The notes under the pieces are model-generated. The model was not told the DNA's origin and ran no database searches. It saw only the letters and a list, made by a program, of their open reading frames with translations. From positions 20,709 through 84,708 of the forward strand of contig NZ_KQ948015.1 in assembly GCF_001513965.1 (NCBI RefSeq): DNA of 64,000 nucleotides, in the 5' to 3' direction. This document shows, one piece after another, positions 54,364-63,112 of the stretch (the stretch's first letter is position 1; each line of letters begins with the position of its first letter). The position numbers and the translations under genes are program-made. Source of the stretch: Streptomyces cellostaticus (lineage in GTDB: Bacteria; Actinomycetota; Actinomycetes; Streptomycetales; Streptomycetaceae).

Positions 54364-55815
54364 ATGTCCAGCTTGCGAGGCCGGATCACCGGCGGGCAGC
54401 AAGCCCCGGCCGACCGCGGCCACGTCGCACACTTCGCCGGCGACGGTCCACCGCCCGCATGGCAGGCGGCGGTTGATGCCGTGACCGCCGCACATGAGGC
54501 TTTCCCGTCCTGGTCGGCGTCAGCCCCCTCGGAACGCAGCGCGGTCTTGATGCACGCCGCTCACCTGCTGATGCTGCGAACGGGCCGAATCGTCCAGACG
54601 ATGGCCGCGGAAACCGGCGCGGCCGGGCCCTGGGCGGCGTTCAACGCCAAGCTGGCGGCGCAGTTCCTGCTCGACGCCGCGGCCGCAGCCGTCCGTCCGG
54701 GCGGGCAGGTCATGCCCGCATCCTCCGAGGGGTCCTGCTCCCTACAGGTTCGCGTACCTCTGGGGGTGATCGCCGCCCTCACCCCCCGTCATGCCCCGCT
54801 CCTCATGGCGGCCCGCGCCGTGGCGTTGCCGTTGGCCCTGGGCAACGCCGTGGTCCTCAAGCCCAGCGAAGCGGCCCCTGTTGCGGGCGGGATGCTGCTG
54901 AGGGAGGTGCTGATCGAGGCGGGACTGCCGGACGGTGTCCTCACCGTCGTCAGCCACGACGCCGACGACGCCGAGGACGCCGCCGAGCTGGGCCGTGCCC
55001 TGGTCGCCGACCGGCGGGTCCGTGCCGTCACCTTCACCGGCTCGGCCACGGCCGGCCGCCAGGTCGCCGTAGCAGCGGCGCGGCACCTGAAGCCGGCCCT
55101 GATCGAGGCCGGCGGGAAGAACTCCCTGCTCGTCCTGGACGATGCCGATGTCGAGTACGCCGCCAATGCGGCGGTCGTCAGCTCCTTCCTCAACGCGGGC
55201 CAGGGGGGTCTGAGCACCGAGCGGATTTTCGTCGATCGCACCCTGGCCGACGACTTCCTCGCCCGCCTCGCCGAAAAGGTCACGCGGCCGGACCGGACCG
55301 GGCCCACCTGGCCCGCCGAAGTCACCGGCGCCATGTCCGACCCGCGTGCCGCTCGCCGCGTGGCGGCCCTGGTCGCCGACGCCCTCGCCAAGGGCGCCAC
55401 CGCCGTGACAGGCACCGGCCGCCTCGATGAGGACACCGCTTGCCTCGCACCCGTGGTCCTCACCGATGTGACCGCGGACATGGACATCTGGTCGCAGGAA
55501 GTGGCCGGTCCCGTCGTCACGGTGCACGTGGTGGACGGTACCGACGAAGCCGTCGCCCTCGCCGGCACCCCGCCTTGCGGGCCGACGGCCGGTGTCATCA
55601 CCCGCGACTGGGCGGCCGGTCTCGACGTCGCCCGAAGGCTCCCGGCACGCGCCGTCCACGTCAACAACCGTGCCGCCGACCCCGTGCAGGCCCCGTTCGG
55701 GCATCTCACCGACTCGGGCTACGGCCCCCAGGCGGGCCTCATCGGCATCGAGTACTTCACCGAAACCCGCTGGATCACCGCGGGCGTCTTGGGCCGCCCC
55801 GACTTTCCGCTCTGA
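54364..55815 (+). CDS. Aldehyde-dehydrogenase homologue lacking catalytic Cys and Asn (probable pseudoenzyme)
   Basis: A 483-residue paralogue of the enzyme encoded at 32.9-34.3 kb (shared GPWAAFNAKLAAQFLLDAAA, AVALPLALGNAVVLKPSE, VTFTGSATAGRQVAVAAARH). Key residues differ: SFLNAGQGGLSTERIFVD has Gly281 where the nucleophile Cys should be, and AALTPRHAPLL has Arg142-His143 in place of Trp-Asn. The Glu of IEAGGKNSLLVLDDADVEYA remains. The frame is intact and the ATG at 54364 has AGGAG, so it is expressed rather than plainly dead. It may bind cofactor or ligand, act as a subunit or esterase-like protein. The GMC oxidoreductase gene follows after 48 bp. Confidence 0.88.
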   Translation: MSSLRGRITGGQQAPADRGHVAHFAGDGPPPAWQAAVDAVTAAHEAFPSWSASAPSERSAVLMHAAHLLMLRTGRIVQTMAAETGAAGPWAAFNAKLAAQFLLDAAAAAVRPGGQVMPASSEGSCSLQVRVPLGVIAALTPRHAPLLMAARAVALPLALGNAVVLKPSEAAPVAGGMLLREVLIEAGLPDGVLTVVSHDADDAEDAAELGRALVADRRVRAVTFTGSATAGRQVAVAAARHLKPALIEAGGKNSLLVLDDADVEYAANAAVVSSFLNAGQGGLSTERIFVDRTLADDFLARLAEKVTRPDRTGPTWPAEVTGAMSDPRAARRVAALVADALAKGATAVTGTGRLDEDTACLAPVVLTDVTADMDIWSQEVAGPVVTVHVVDGTDEAVALAGTPPCGPTAGVITRDWAAGLDVARRLPARAVHVNNRAADPVQAPFGHLTDSGYGPQAGLIGIEYFTETRWITAGVLGRPDFPL

Positions 55816-55863
55816 CCACTCCCCCTGCCCCCCAGACAACGTTGCCAACGAACGGATCGTGCC

Positions 55864-57300
55864 GTGCGAACAGTGATCGTAGGAGCCGGCTCCGCCGGCC
55901 TGGTGTGTGCGTGGAAGCTCAGCGAGGACCCCGGTCACGAGGTCGTCCTCGTCGACGCGGGCATCGACCCGGGCCCCGACGTACCGCTCGAACTCGCCAC
56001 CGAGATACTCCTGCCCGCGCACTACTACTGGCAGTACACCGACGAGGACACGGGTAACTTCCTGCCGCGCGGCAAGGTCTTCGGCGGCAGTTCGGCGGTG
56101 AACGCCGCGGCGGCCACGCGCGGTCACCCCTGGTGCTTCGACGCCTGGGATTCTCCTGTGTGGACCTACGACGCCTGTCTGCCGGCCTTCCGCGCCCTGG
56201 AGGCCGACCAGCAGTTCGGACAGCAGGACCACCACGGGTCTGACGGCCCCATCGCCATCACCCGGTACGAACAGAGCGCCTTCGATCTCGCGTTCCAGGA
56301 CGCCTACCGACGCCAGGGCTTTCACCCGCTGGCAGACCACAACGCCCCCGGAGCCCTCGGCTACGGTCCCTTCCCCACCAACCGCATCGACGGCGTGCGC
56401 ATGAGCACCCTGGTGAGCGTACTGCCCCACCTGCGCGGGCGTAGCAACGTGGTTCTCCGGCCGGACAGCGAGGTCCTGCGGGTACTCATCAGCGGTGGCA
56501 CGGCCCACGGTGTGGTCCTCGCCGACGCGGACGGGCAGCACATCCTCGAGGCCGATCGCGTCATCCTGTCCGCCGGCACGTTCGGCACGCCCGAAATCCT
56601 CTTCCACTCCGGCATCGGGGCGGCCGACGACCTGCGCAGCGCCGGCCTGCCGGTCCTCGCCGACGCGCCGCAGCTGGGAAGGAACCTGTCCGACCACGTC
56701 CTGTTCCAGATGAACATGGAGGTCACCGATCCCTCCGAGCTGCCCATGCCGGGCGGCCAGGGCACTCTGCTCACCTACGAGCTGCCCGGCGACCGTCATC
56801 CACAGGCGCAGATCTTCGCCTACCACGCCCCCTTCTTCGACCCCACCGCAGGCCCGCACACCGCCGCCGTGACCGCCTCGCTGGTCACCCCCGAGAGCCG
56901 GGGCCACCTCGCACTCGGACCCGGACGAGCCCGCGTCCACCTCCAGCACCTGACGGCTCCCCTGGACCGGTCGCGGGCGGCCGACATCGTCAGGACGGCT
57001 GCCCACATCGTCGACGACCTCGCCGCCCAGGGCCGGCTGAAGCTTCCCGACACACCCTGGTGGCGGGCCGAGGACCTGCCCCACGCGTGCCGCGCACAGG
57101 CCCTGTCGTACCACCACCCGGTGGGCACCTGCCGGATGGGGCGCGACGATGCGGCCGTCGTGGACGAACACCTGCAAGTGCGGGGAGTGGAGCGGCTCAT
57201 GGTGGCCGACGCCTCCGTCATGCCGGCCATTCCCCGGGGTCACACCAACCTGAGCGCCATGATGATCGGCTACCGGGCAGCCGACTTCGCAGCCGGCTGA
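55864..57300 (+). CDS. GMC-family FAD oxidoreductase
   Basis: A 478-residue flavoprotein of the glucose-methanol-choline family, somewhat shorter than the usual 530 or more. GTG start at 55864. Marks: RTVIVGAGSAGLVCAWKLSE (FAD-binding GxGxxG), RGKVFGGSSAVNAAAATRGH, RVILSAGTFGTPEILFHSGI (GMC signature 2), and the active site LSYHHPVGTCRMG with GHTNLSAMMIGYRAADFAAG carrying the His/Asn pair. It would oxidise an alcohol to an aldehyde, possibly feeding an aldehyde dehydrogenase; its immediate upstream neighbour, however, is the Cys-less homologue. Confidence 0.92.
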   Translation: MRTVIVGAGSAGLVCAWKLSEDPGHEVVLVDAGIDPGPDVPLELATEILLPAHYYWQYTDEDTGNFLPRGKVFGGSSAVNAAAATRGHPWCFDAWDSPVWTYDACLPAFRALEADQQFGQQDHHGSDGPIAITRYEQSAFDLAFQDAYRRQGFHPLADHNAPGALGYGPFPTNRIDGVRMSTLVSVLPHLRGRSNVVLRPDSEVLRVLISGGTAHGVVLADADGQHILEADRVILSAGTFGTPEILFHSGIGAADDLRSAGLPVLADAPQLGRNLSDHVLFQMNMEVTDPSELPMPGGQGTLLTYELPGDRHPQAQIFAYHAPFFDPTAGPHTAAVTASLVTPESRGHLALGPGRARVHLQHLTAPLDRSRAADIVRTAAHIVDDLAAQGRLKLPDTPWWRAEDLPHACRAQALSYHHPVGTCRMGRDDAAVVDEHLQVRGVERLMVADASVMPAIPRGHTNLSAMMIGYRAADFAAG

Positions 57301-57329
57301 GCCCCTTCCGACAACGTGAACGGACCCCA

Positions 57330-57365
57330 GGCGGCCCCGGAACGGCATCCGTTCCCGGGGCCGCC
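57330..57365. terminator. Bidirectional terminator hairpin
   Basis: GGCGGCCCCGG-AACGG and CCGTT-CCCGGGGCCGCC pair over 16 positions with one bulged base and a 3-nt loop, midway between the convergent GMC and CoA-transferase genes. Confidence 0.85.
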
Positions 57366-57394
57366 AGGCGCCGTGGCGGGTGCGGCGGAGACGA

Positions 57395-58588
57395 TTACTC
57401 CGCTTCCGGCGGGCCACTCAGCAGGCGCTTGACGTCCGCCTCGTCGTAGCCGAGTTCGGCCAGGACGTGGTGACTGTGCTGGCCCAGGGTGGGAGGTGCG
57501 GCGCGTACCGGCGGGCGGACACCGTCGAAGCTGACGGGGCAGGCGATCTGCTGAAGCGGCCCGACGGCCGGATGCTCCACCGTGCGCACGATGCCGAGAG
57601 CCTCGGTCTGCTCGCTGGTCAGGACTTCGTCCAGGGCCCGGATCGCGGTGACCGGGACGCCGGCTGTTCTCAGCAGCTTGCACCAGTGCTCCACCGTGTG
57701 CCGGACCAGGACACGATGCAGGTGGGCCTCCAGCAGCCGACGGTGTGTGACACGGGCACTGTTGGTGGCAAAGCGTGGGTCGTCGGCCCAGTGGGGGTGG
57801 CCCAGGGCGGTGGCCAGATGACGGAACTGCACGTCGTTGCCGACGGCGATGACGAAGTATCCGTCGGCGGCCCGGCACGCCTGGTAGGGGGTCAGACTCG
57901 GGTGGGCCGAGCCGAGCCGTTCGGGCCGCTCGCCCGTGGCGAAATAGGCGGTGGCCCAGTTGATGTGGAGCGCCAGCAACGACTCGTACAGGGAGGTGCT
58001 CACGTACCGGCCCCGACCCGTCGTAGCCCGCTCCAGCAGGGCCGCGACCACTCCGATGGTGCCGAACAGGGAGGCCGCCAGGTCACCGATGGCCGACCCT
58101 GCCCGCACCGGGGCTCCCTCGGGTTCACCGGTCAGTGACATCAGTCCGGCGGCGGCCTGGGCCACCATGTCGTAGCCCGGTTCGTCGCGCAGTGGGCCGT
58201 GGTCACCGAACGCGGAGATGTGCAGAACCACCAGGTGCGGATGGCGTGAGCGCAGCCGGTCGTAGGCGAAGGCGCGGGCCAGTGAGCTGCCGGGGCGGAA
58301 GTTCTCGACCATGACGTCGGCGGTGGCCAGCAACCGGTGAGCCGCCTCCTGGCCGTGCGGCGACTTCAGATCCAGGGTGACGGACCGTTTACTGCGGTTG
58401 GCCGCCAGGTAGTAGGTGGCGTCGGGGCCGTTGAAGGGCGGACCCCAGCCGCGGGTGGGGTCGCCCCCCTCGGGGTGCTCGACCTTGATGACGTCGGCGC
58501 CGAGATCGGCGAGAGTCATCGTCGCGTACGGGCCGGCGAGAATCTTGGACAGGTCTACGACCCGTATCCCGGCCAACGGTTCAGACAT
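57395..58588 (-). CDS. Family III CoA-transferase (CaiB/BaiF)
   Basis: A 397-residue cytosolic CoA-transferase. Family sequence: GIRVVDLSKILAGPYATMTL, ADLGADVIKVEHPEGGDPTR, ADVMVENFRPGSS and RDEPGYDMVAQAAAGLMSLT with the catalytic Asp in GYD. These enzymes move CoA between carboxylic acids. ATG at 58588 overlaps the acyl-CoA-dehydrogenase stop by 8 bp. With the transporter and dehydrogenase of the same operon it would activate an imported acid to its CoA ester. The acid is unknown. Confidence 0.93.
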   Translation of the reverse strand: MSEPLAGIRVVDLSKILAGPYATMTLADLGADVIKVEHPEGGDPTRGWGPPFNGPDATYYLAANRSKRSVTLDLKSPHGQEAAHRLLATADVMVENFRPGSSLARAFAYDRLRSRHPHLVVLHISAFGDHGPLRDEPGYDMVAQAAAGLMSLTGEPEGAPVRAGSAIGDLAASLFGTIGVVAALLERATTGRGRYVSTSLYESLLALHINWATAYFATGERPERLGSAHPSLTPYQACRAADGYFVIAVGNDVQFRHLATALGHPHWADDPRFATNSARVTHRRLLEAHLHRVLVRHTVEHWCKLLRTAGVPVTAIRALDEVLTSEQTEALGIVRTVEHPAVGPLQQIACPVSFDGVRPPVRAAPPTLGQHSHHVLAELGYDEADVKRLLSGPPEAE

Positions 58589-60227
58589 CGGCGGCCTCCT
58601 TGGCCACCGACAGCGGGACGTGACCGCCGTCGGCCAGGTCTGCCAGATGTTCCAGGGCGGGCAGCGGGAGCGTGCCCGGGTCGTCCTGGAGGCTGCGATA
58701 GGTGTGGGCGAGGAGCAGTTTGCGGCCGTTGCCCGTCAGGTCCGCCTCCCATTGGGCCTGTTCGAGAAGCAAGGTGGCCATGATGGCGTGACTGAGCTGG
58801 TTCGCGTACCCGCCGATCAGCATGTGCTGCTCGTTCTCGGGCAGATCCAGGATCCAGTCGCCCTTGGCTCGCAACGCATGCCAATGACCGGACATGCGCG
58901 CGCCGTAGGCGTCGGCGAGCGCGTGATGGGACGACTCACGGCGCATGCAGCGCAGCACGTCCAGGGCGATGACGTTGGAGGAGCCCTCCCAGATCGAGCC
59001 CAGATGGGCGTCCCGCAGCAGCCGGGGATCGACCCAGTCCTCGATGTAACCGTTGCCGCCGCGGATCTCCATCGTCTCGCCGGTGACGAAGCGGGCCCGC
59101 TTGCACAGCGTGAACTTGGCCAGCGGGGTCAGGATCCGCACCAGTTCACGGCTGGGGCCGTCACCGCGGTCGGCGGCGTCCAGCCGGGCGGCCGCCTCCA
59201 GGACGAACCCCAGCCCGGCCTCGGCCTCCACCAGCAGCGGCAGCAACGTCATGCGCATCAGCGGCTGATCGAACAGGGGCCGGCCGAAGACGTGGCGGGT
59301 ACGGCTGTGCTGGACGGCCTCGAAAACGGCGCGGCGCATCAGGGCCGTGGAGCGCATGGCGTTGGACAGACGGGAGACGTTGAGCATCTCCGCCATCTGC
59401 CGGAAGCCGTGCGCCAGTTCACCCACGGGCTGGGCGTAGGCGCCGTCGAAGGTGACCTCGCCGCTGGGAATCGACCGGGACCCCAGCTTGTCCTTGAGGC
59501 GGTCGATGCGGATGGCGTTGAGTGAACCGTCGGGCAGCAGCCGGGGCACCAGGAACATGCCCAGCCCCCGCGTTCCCTCACCCTGACCCGGAACACGCGC
59601 AAGAGTGAGGATCACGTCCGCGTCCGGGTTGGAAGCGAACCACTTGTGGCCCGTCAGCCTCCAGTGGGTGTGATGGTCGCTGGCCCGGGTCTGGGTGAGA
59701 CCCACGTCCGTGCCGCCCTGCCGTTCGGTGATGAACATCGCGCCCGTGGCCCGCACACCGGGCTCGGTGGAGGTCAGCGCCTCCAGCGCGGCCGCGTGGC
59801 GTTCGGGATCGAACAGGCGCAGGATCCGGGCAGCCGAGTCGGTCATCGACAGCGGGCACGCCAGCCCGAACTCCGCCTGCACGAACAGGTACGACAGGGC
59901 GTGCTTGACCACGTGTGGCACGACAGTGGGCCAACCGGCCACGCCGGGCCGGTGCGACATCGCGGCCAGCCCGAAGTCCTCGTAGGCGATCGCCGCGAGC
60001 CGGTCGTGCGCCGGGTGGTAGTCGATGGCGTCGATCCGCTCGCCGTCGCGGGAGTACGGCCGCAGCCGCGGCGGATGAGCGTCCGCCTGCGCGGCCAGCT
60101 GGTCGACCTCACCGGCGGCCAGGGCGCCCAGCCGGCTCAGCAACGGCTCCACGCGCGCCCGGTCCTCGGGATCGAGCAGACGGTCCAGCAGCGGCCTGAG
60201 AGCCGGATCCTGATCGGCGAAATTCAC
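58581..60227 (-). CDS. Acyl-CoA dehydrogenase, AidB-like
   Basis: A 548-residue flavin enzyme. GTG at 60227 with AGGAG and a 4-bp overlap (GTGA) with the transporter gene. The unusual N-terminal part (DAHPPRLRPYSRDGERIDAI, YHPAHDRLAAIAYEDFG) and MFITERQGGTDVGLTQTRA are AidB-type; SIPSGEVTFDGAYAQPVGEL, TMEIRGGNGYIEDWVDPRLL and DAHLGSIWEGSSNVIALDVL complete the dehydrogenase fold with the Arg-Gly-Gly-Asn-Gly-Tyr-Ile-Glu site. Classical AidB is a DNA-alkylation response protein, but the operon with a CoA-transferase suggests true acyl-CoA oxidation. Confidence 0.92.
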   Translation of the reverse strand: MNFADQDPALRPLLDRLLDPEDRARVEPLLSRLGALAAGEVDQLAAQADAHPPRLRPYSRDGERIDAIDYHPAHDRLAAIAYEDFGLAAMSHRPGVAGWPTVVPHVVKHALSYLFVQAEFGLACPLSMTDSAARILRLFDPERHAAALEALTSTEPGVRATGAMFITERQGGTDVGLTQTRASDHHTHWRLTGHKWFASNPDADVILTLARVPGQGEGTRGLGMFLVPRLLPDGSLNAIRIDRLKDKLGSRSIPSGEVTFDGAYAQPVGELAHGFRQMAEMLNVSRLSNAMRSTALMRRAVFEAVQHSRTRHVFGRPLFDQPLMRMTLLPLLVEAEAGLGFVLEAAARLDAADRGDGPSRELVRILTPLAKFTLCKRARFVTGETMEIRGGNGYIEDWVDPRLLRDAHLGSIWEGSSNVIALDVLRCMRRESSHHALADAYGARMSGHWHALRAKGDWILDLPENEQHMLIGGYANQLSHAIMATLLLEQAQWEADLTGNGRKLLLAHTYRSLQDDPGTLPLPALEHLADLADGGHVPLSVAKEAADV

Positions 60228-61585
60228 GAGGCTTCTCCTTGGACGGCGCGCACGACAGCGTGCGAGGAAGCGGGCGCGGTGCGGGCCGGCTCGGTGCGTG
60301 CGATCAAAGGCAGCACCCCGGCCAGAGAGACCACGGTGTAGCCCAGGCCCAGGGCGACGACGGGCCAGATGGCCCCGCCGCCCGAGGTCAGTGCCTGCGC
60401 CGCGAGGGGCGCGGTTCCGGCGAACAGTGTCGAGGACAGCTGATAGGCCAGCGACATTCCGGTATAGCGCACCTGCACCGGGTACACCCGTGCCAGGATC
60501 CCGGCCAGCGCCGCGTAGTACAGCGCATGAGGCAGGGTGGCCAGCCCCATACCGAGCACGGCCAGCCAGAAGCTGCCCGTGCGGATCAGCGTGAACATCA
60601 GTGGCAGAAGGACGAATTCGGGCAGCAGCATCCACAGCACCGCCTTGCGCAGCGGCCATCGGCCGGCCAGGACGGCACCGAAAGGCTGCACGAGGACCTG
60701 GACCACGAGGGCCAGTGCGATCACGCTGAGGAACGATGCCCGGCTGTAGTGGAGGCTCGAGGTGGCCCAGGACAGGGCGAAGGTGGTTTTGACGTAGGTG
60801 ATCGCCACACCGGCCGCGCAGGCCAGGGTGCCCAGCACCGTCAGCATCGGGAACTGGGTGAGGACCTGTCTGATCGGGAGCGCGGTGGTCTGCTTGCGTT
60901 CGAGAGCGGCCCGCATCTCCGGGGTCTCTTCCAGCCGGACCCGGATGAACAGCCCCACCACCACCAGCACCGACGAGGCGAGGAAGGGGATGCGCCAGCC
61001 CCAGGACTCGAAGGCGGCATCGGGCAGCCGGGCGATGCCCAGGAAGGCGAGCGTCGCCAGCAGATTGCCCACCGGAGAGCCCTGCTGCGCAAACGCGCCG
61101 TACAACAGCTTGCGCCGCGGCGGAGCGTATTCGGTGGCGATCAGCACGGCACCGCCCCACTCACCGCCCACCGCCACACCCTGCACCATGCGCAGTACCA
61201 CCAGCAGGACCGGGGCGGCGGCGCCCCACCGGGCGTACCCGGGCAGCAGACCGACGCCGACTGTGGCCACACCCATCATCAGCAGCGTGATCACCAGGGC
61301 CTGCTTGCGGCCGTACCGGTCACCGACGTGACCGAAGACCAGCCCGCCCAGAGGGCGGGCGAGGAATCCGACCCAGAAGGTGGCGAACGCGGCCAGCGTA
61401 CCGACGGCCGGAGAGGTGCCGGCGAAGAAGACCTTCCCCAGGACCAGCGCGGCAGCGGCGCCGTAGATGTAGAAGTCGAACCACTCGATCGTGGTCCCGA
61501 TGAACGCGCTGACCCCCGCCCGACGCGCCTGCCGGGCGAGTTCCGGGGAGTGGGGAGCGGTCTCTGCTGATGCGTCATGGGGCAT
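60224..61585 (-). CDS. MFS transporter, metabolite:H+ symporter (MHS) family
   Basis: A 453-residue twelve-helix transporter. ATG at 61585 with GGAAG upstream. MHS marks: FIGTTIEWFDFYIYGAAAAL, LARPLGGLVFGHVGDRYGRK, VLRMVQGVAVGGEWGGAVLI, and the central loop RLEETPEMRAALERKQTTAL. Family members (ShiA, ProP, citrate and dicarboxylate carriers) import polar organic acids or betaines with protons. It is the first gene of the transporter/acyl-CoA-dehydrogenase/CoA-transferase operon, and so likely supplies the acid that the two enzymes use. Confidence 0.93.
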   Translation of the reverse strand: MPHDASAETAPHSPELARQARRAGVSAFIGTTIEWFDFYIYGAAAALVLGKVFFAGTSPAVGTLAAFATFWVGFLARPLGGLVFGHVGDRYGRKQALVITLLMMGVATVGVGLLPGYARWGAAAPVLLVVLRMVQGVAVGGEWGGAVLIATEYAPPRRKLLYGAFAQQGSPVGNLLATLAFLGIARLPDAAFESWGWRIPFLASSVLVVVGLFIRVRLEETPEMRAALERKQTTALPIRQVLTQFPMLTVLGTLACAAGVAITYVKTTFALSWATSSLHYSRASFLSVIALALVVQVLVQPFGAVLAGRWPLRKAVLWMLLPEFVLLPLMFTLIRTGSFWLAVLGMGLATLPHALYYAALAGILARVYPVQVRYTGMSLAYQLSSTLFAGTAPLAAQALTSGGGAIWPVVALGLGYTVVSLAGVLPLIARTEPARTAPASSHAVVRAVQGEAS

Positions 61586-61716
61586 GACGACACTTCCTCT
61601 CGTGCAGCAGAACTCAGAGGCACAGTCGAGGGGTGGCGAGACTCCCTCGTCTGCGACAGATGTCACTCACTGTGCCCCCACCCCACAGCCGACGTCCAAG
61701 ACAGAAACCCACAGCA

Positions 61717-61745
61717 CACTGAGACCACTCACGTCTCAATCAGTG
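61717..61745. promoter_or_regulatory. Inverted repeat CACTGAGAC-N7-GTCTCA-AT-CAGTG
   Basis: Nearly perfect inverted repeat with one 2-nt bulge about 130 bp upstream of the MHS transporter start. Size and position suit a LysR- or TetR-type operator of the operon; the LysR gene beyond it is the obvious candidate. Confidence 0.5.
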
Positions 61746-61839
61746 AACGCAGGAGTTGACTCAGCGCGCCGGACGGCCGTCGTCACGCAGGCCTCAACCC
61801 CCAGCCGGCCAACCGTGGCACGGTAGATGCCGTCAGGAG

Positions 61840-61932
61840 ACTCGGACCCACTCCTTCTCCACAGCCGACGAAGCCCTCGACCGCCTGCGCTCACACCAGG
61901 CCCACGGCAAGATCGTGCTCATGGTCGACTGA
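61840..61932 (+). pseudogene. C-terminal remnant of an alcohol dehydrogenase/quinone oxidoreductase
   Basis: About 30 codons, TRTHSFSTADEALDRLRSHQ then AHGKIVLMVD and stop, match the universal end of zinc-type (MDR) dehydrogenases (helix with EA-x-x-x-L followed by GKIVL). No start or further domain is present, so it is a 3' scrap. The rest of the 61586-62013 gap holds the operon promoter region and nothing else recognised. Confidence 0.65.
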
Positions 61933-62013
61933 CCGGGACGGACAGCCCCGCCACGAAGAGGACCCACGCCACGATTCCCCATGGCCGGCGAGGTGATCCA
62001 AGAAGAAAACGCC

Positions 62014-62931
62014 CTAGTCGGCGTACGCGGTGGGCGTCGGCAGCACCTGTTCGGCGACGCGCAGCACCGCCTGGAGTGCGGCCGACTCGTTCCCCGTGCG
62101 CCAGGCCAACGCGATGGGCAACGTGGGAAGCCCCGAGCCGGCCAGCCGGCGAAAACACACGTGCTCCAAACGGATCGAATCGGCGGATGCGACCACGATG
62201 CCCACCCCCACGCCCGCACCCACGAGCGCCAGCAACGTGTAGGCATCCGGGGCCTCCTGCACGATGCGCGGAGTGAACCCCGTGTCGCGACACGCCTGCA
62301 CCATCGCCTCACGCACCGCCGAGCCACGCGAAGCAGGAAACGTCACAAACGCCTCCGACGCCAGCTGCGACAAGGGGATCTCGGCACACCCGGCCAGCCG
62401 GTGACCGTCCGGCAAGGCCACCATCAACGGCTCCACACGCACCACCCGCGCGGATACACCCCGCCGCACCGGCAACGACACGAACCCCACATCCAGTACG
62501 TCACCGGCGATCCGACCCAACGCCTCACCCGCGTACGTCGGACCCTCCAGCACGAGTTCGATACCGGGCAGTTGCGTGGTGACCGCCCGCGTCAGCACCG
62601 GCAGACAACCGTAGCTACTGGCACCGGCGAACCCGATCGACACCCGGCCCACCACGCCCAACTGCGCAGACCTGACCGACCGACGCACCACCGCCGCATC
62701 GGCCAACAACGCCTTCGCCGGTCCCAACAGCGACCGACCCGCATCAGTCAACCGCACCGAACGCGTGGAGCGCTCGAACAGCCGAGCGCCCAGGTCCCGC
62801 TCCAACGAACGAATCTGCTGACTCAACGGCGACTGCGCGACATGCAACCGCTGAGCAGCCCGCCCAAAATGCAACTCCTCAGCCACTGCGACAAAGGCAG
62901 CGAGATGACGTAGCTCCACACCGCCAACCAT
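62014..62931 (-). CDS. LysR-family transcriptional regulator
   Basis: A 305-residue regulator from an ATG at 62931 (GTG starts at 62943 and 62919 are possible; none has a good ribosome site). Helix-turn-helix: ELRHLAAFVAVAEELHFGRA, AQRLHVAQSPLSQQIRSLER, DLGARLFERSTRSVRLTDAG. The effector domain GVVGRVSIGFAGASSYGCLP and LLALVGAGVGVGIVVASADS resembles BenM/CatM-like regulators of aromatic or organic-acid use. It lies upstream of, and on the same strand as, the transporter/acyl-CoA-dehydrogenase/CoA-transferase operon and probably activates it. Confidence 0.92.
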   Translation of the reverse strand: MVGGVELRHLAAFVAVAEELHFGRAAQRLHVAQSPLSQQIRSLERDLGARLFERSTRSVRLTDAGRSLLGPAKALLADAAVVRRSVRSAQLGVVGRVSIGFAGASSYGCLPVLTRAVTTQLPGIELVLEGPTYAGEALGRIAGDVLDVGFVSLPVRRGVSARVVRVEPLMVALPDGHRLAGCAEIPLSQLASEAFVTFPASRGSAVREAMVQACRDTGFTPRIVQEAPDAYTLLALVGAGVGVGIVVASADSIRLEHVCFRRLAGSGLPTLPIALAWRTGNESAALQAVLRVAEQVLPTPTAYAD

Positions 62932-63064
62932 CCCACCAACCACTCACAAACAACACACTCCCCACCACAGCAAGGGGTGGAGGACGCCCCCACCGCATGC
63001 GTCCGCCGATCCCGCGCGGCCTGCCGGGGGACGGGTGAGGATGCCTGGCGGCCGGCTGCGACGC

Positions 63065-63104
63065 GAGGGGCTCGCGGTGGCAGGAAGCCGCACCGCGAGC
63101 CTCG
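63065..63104 (-). terminator. Terminator hairpin of the repeat protein gene
   Basis: GGCTCGCGGTG / CACCGCGAGCC, a perfect 11-bp inverted repeat (63069-63079 and 63091-63101) around an 11-nt loop, just after the stop of the leftward gene at 63113. Confidence 0.75.
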
Positions 63105-63112
63105 TATGCCCT

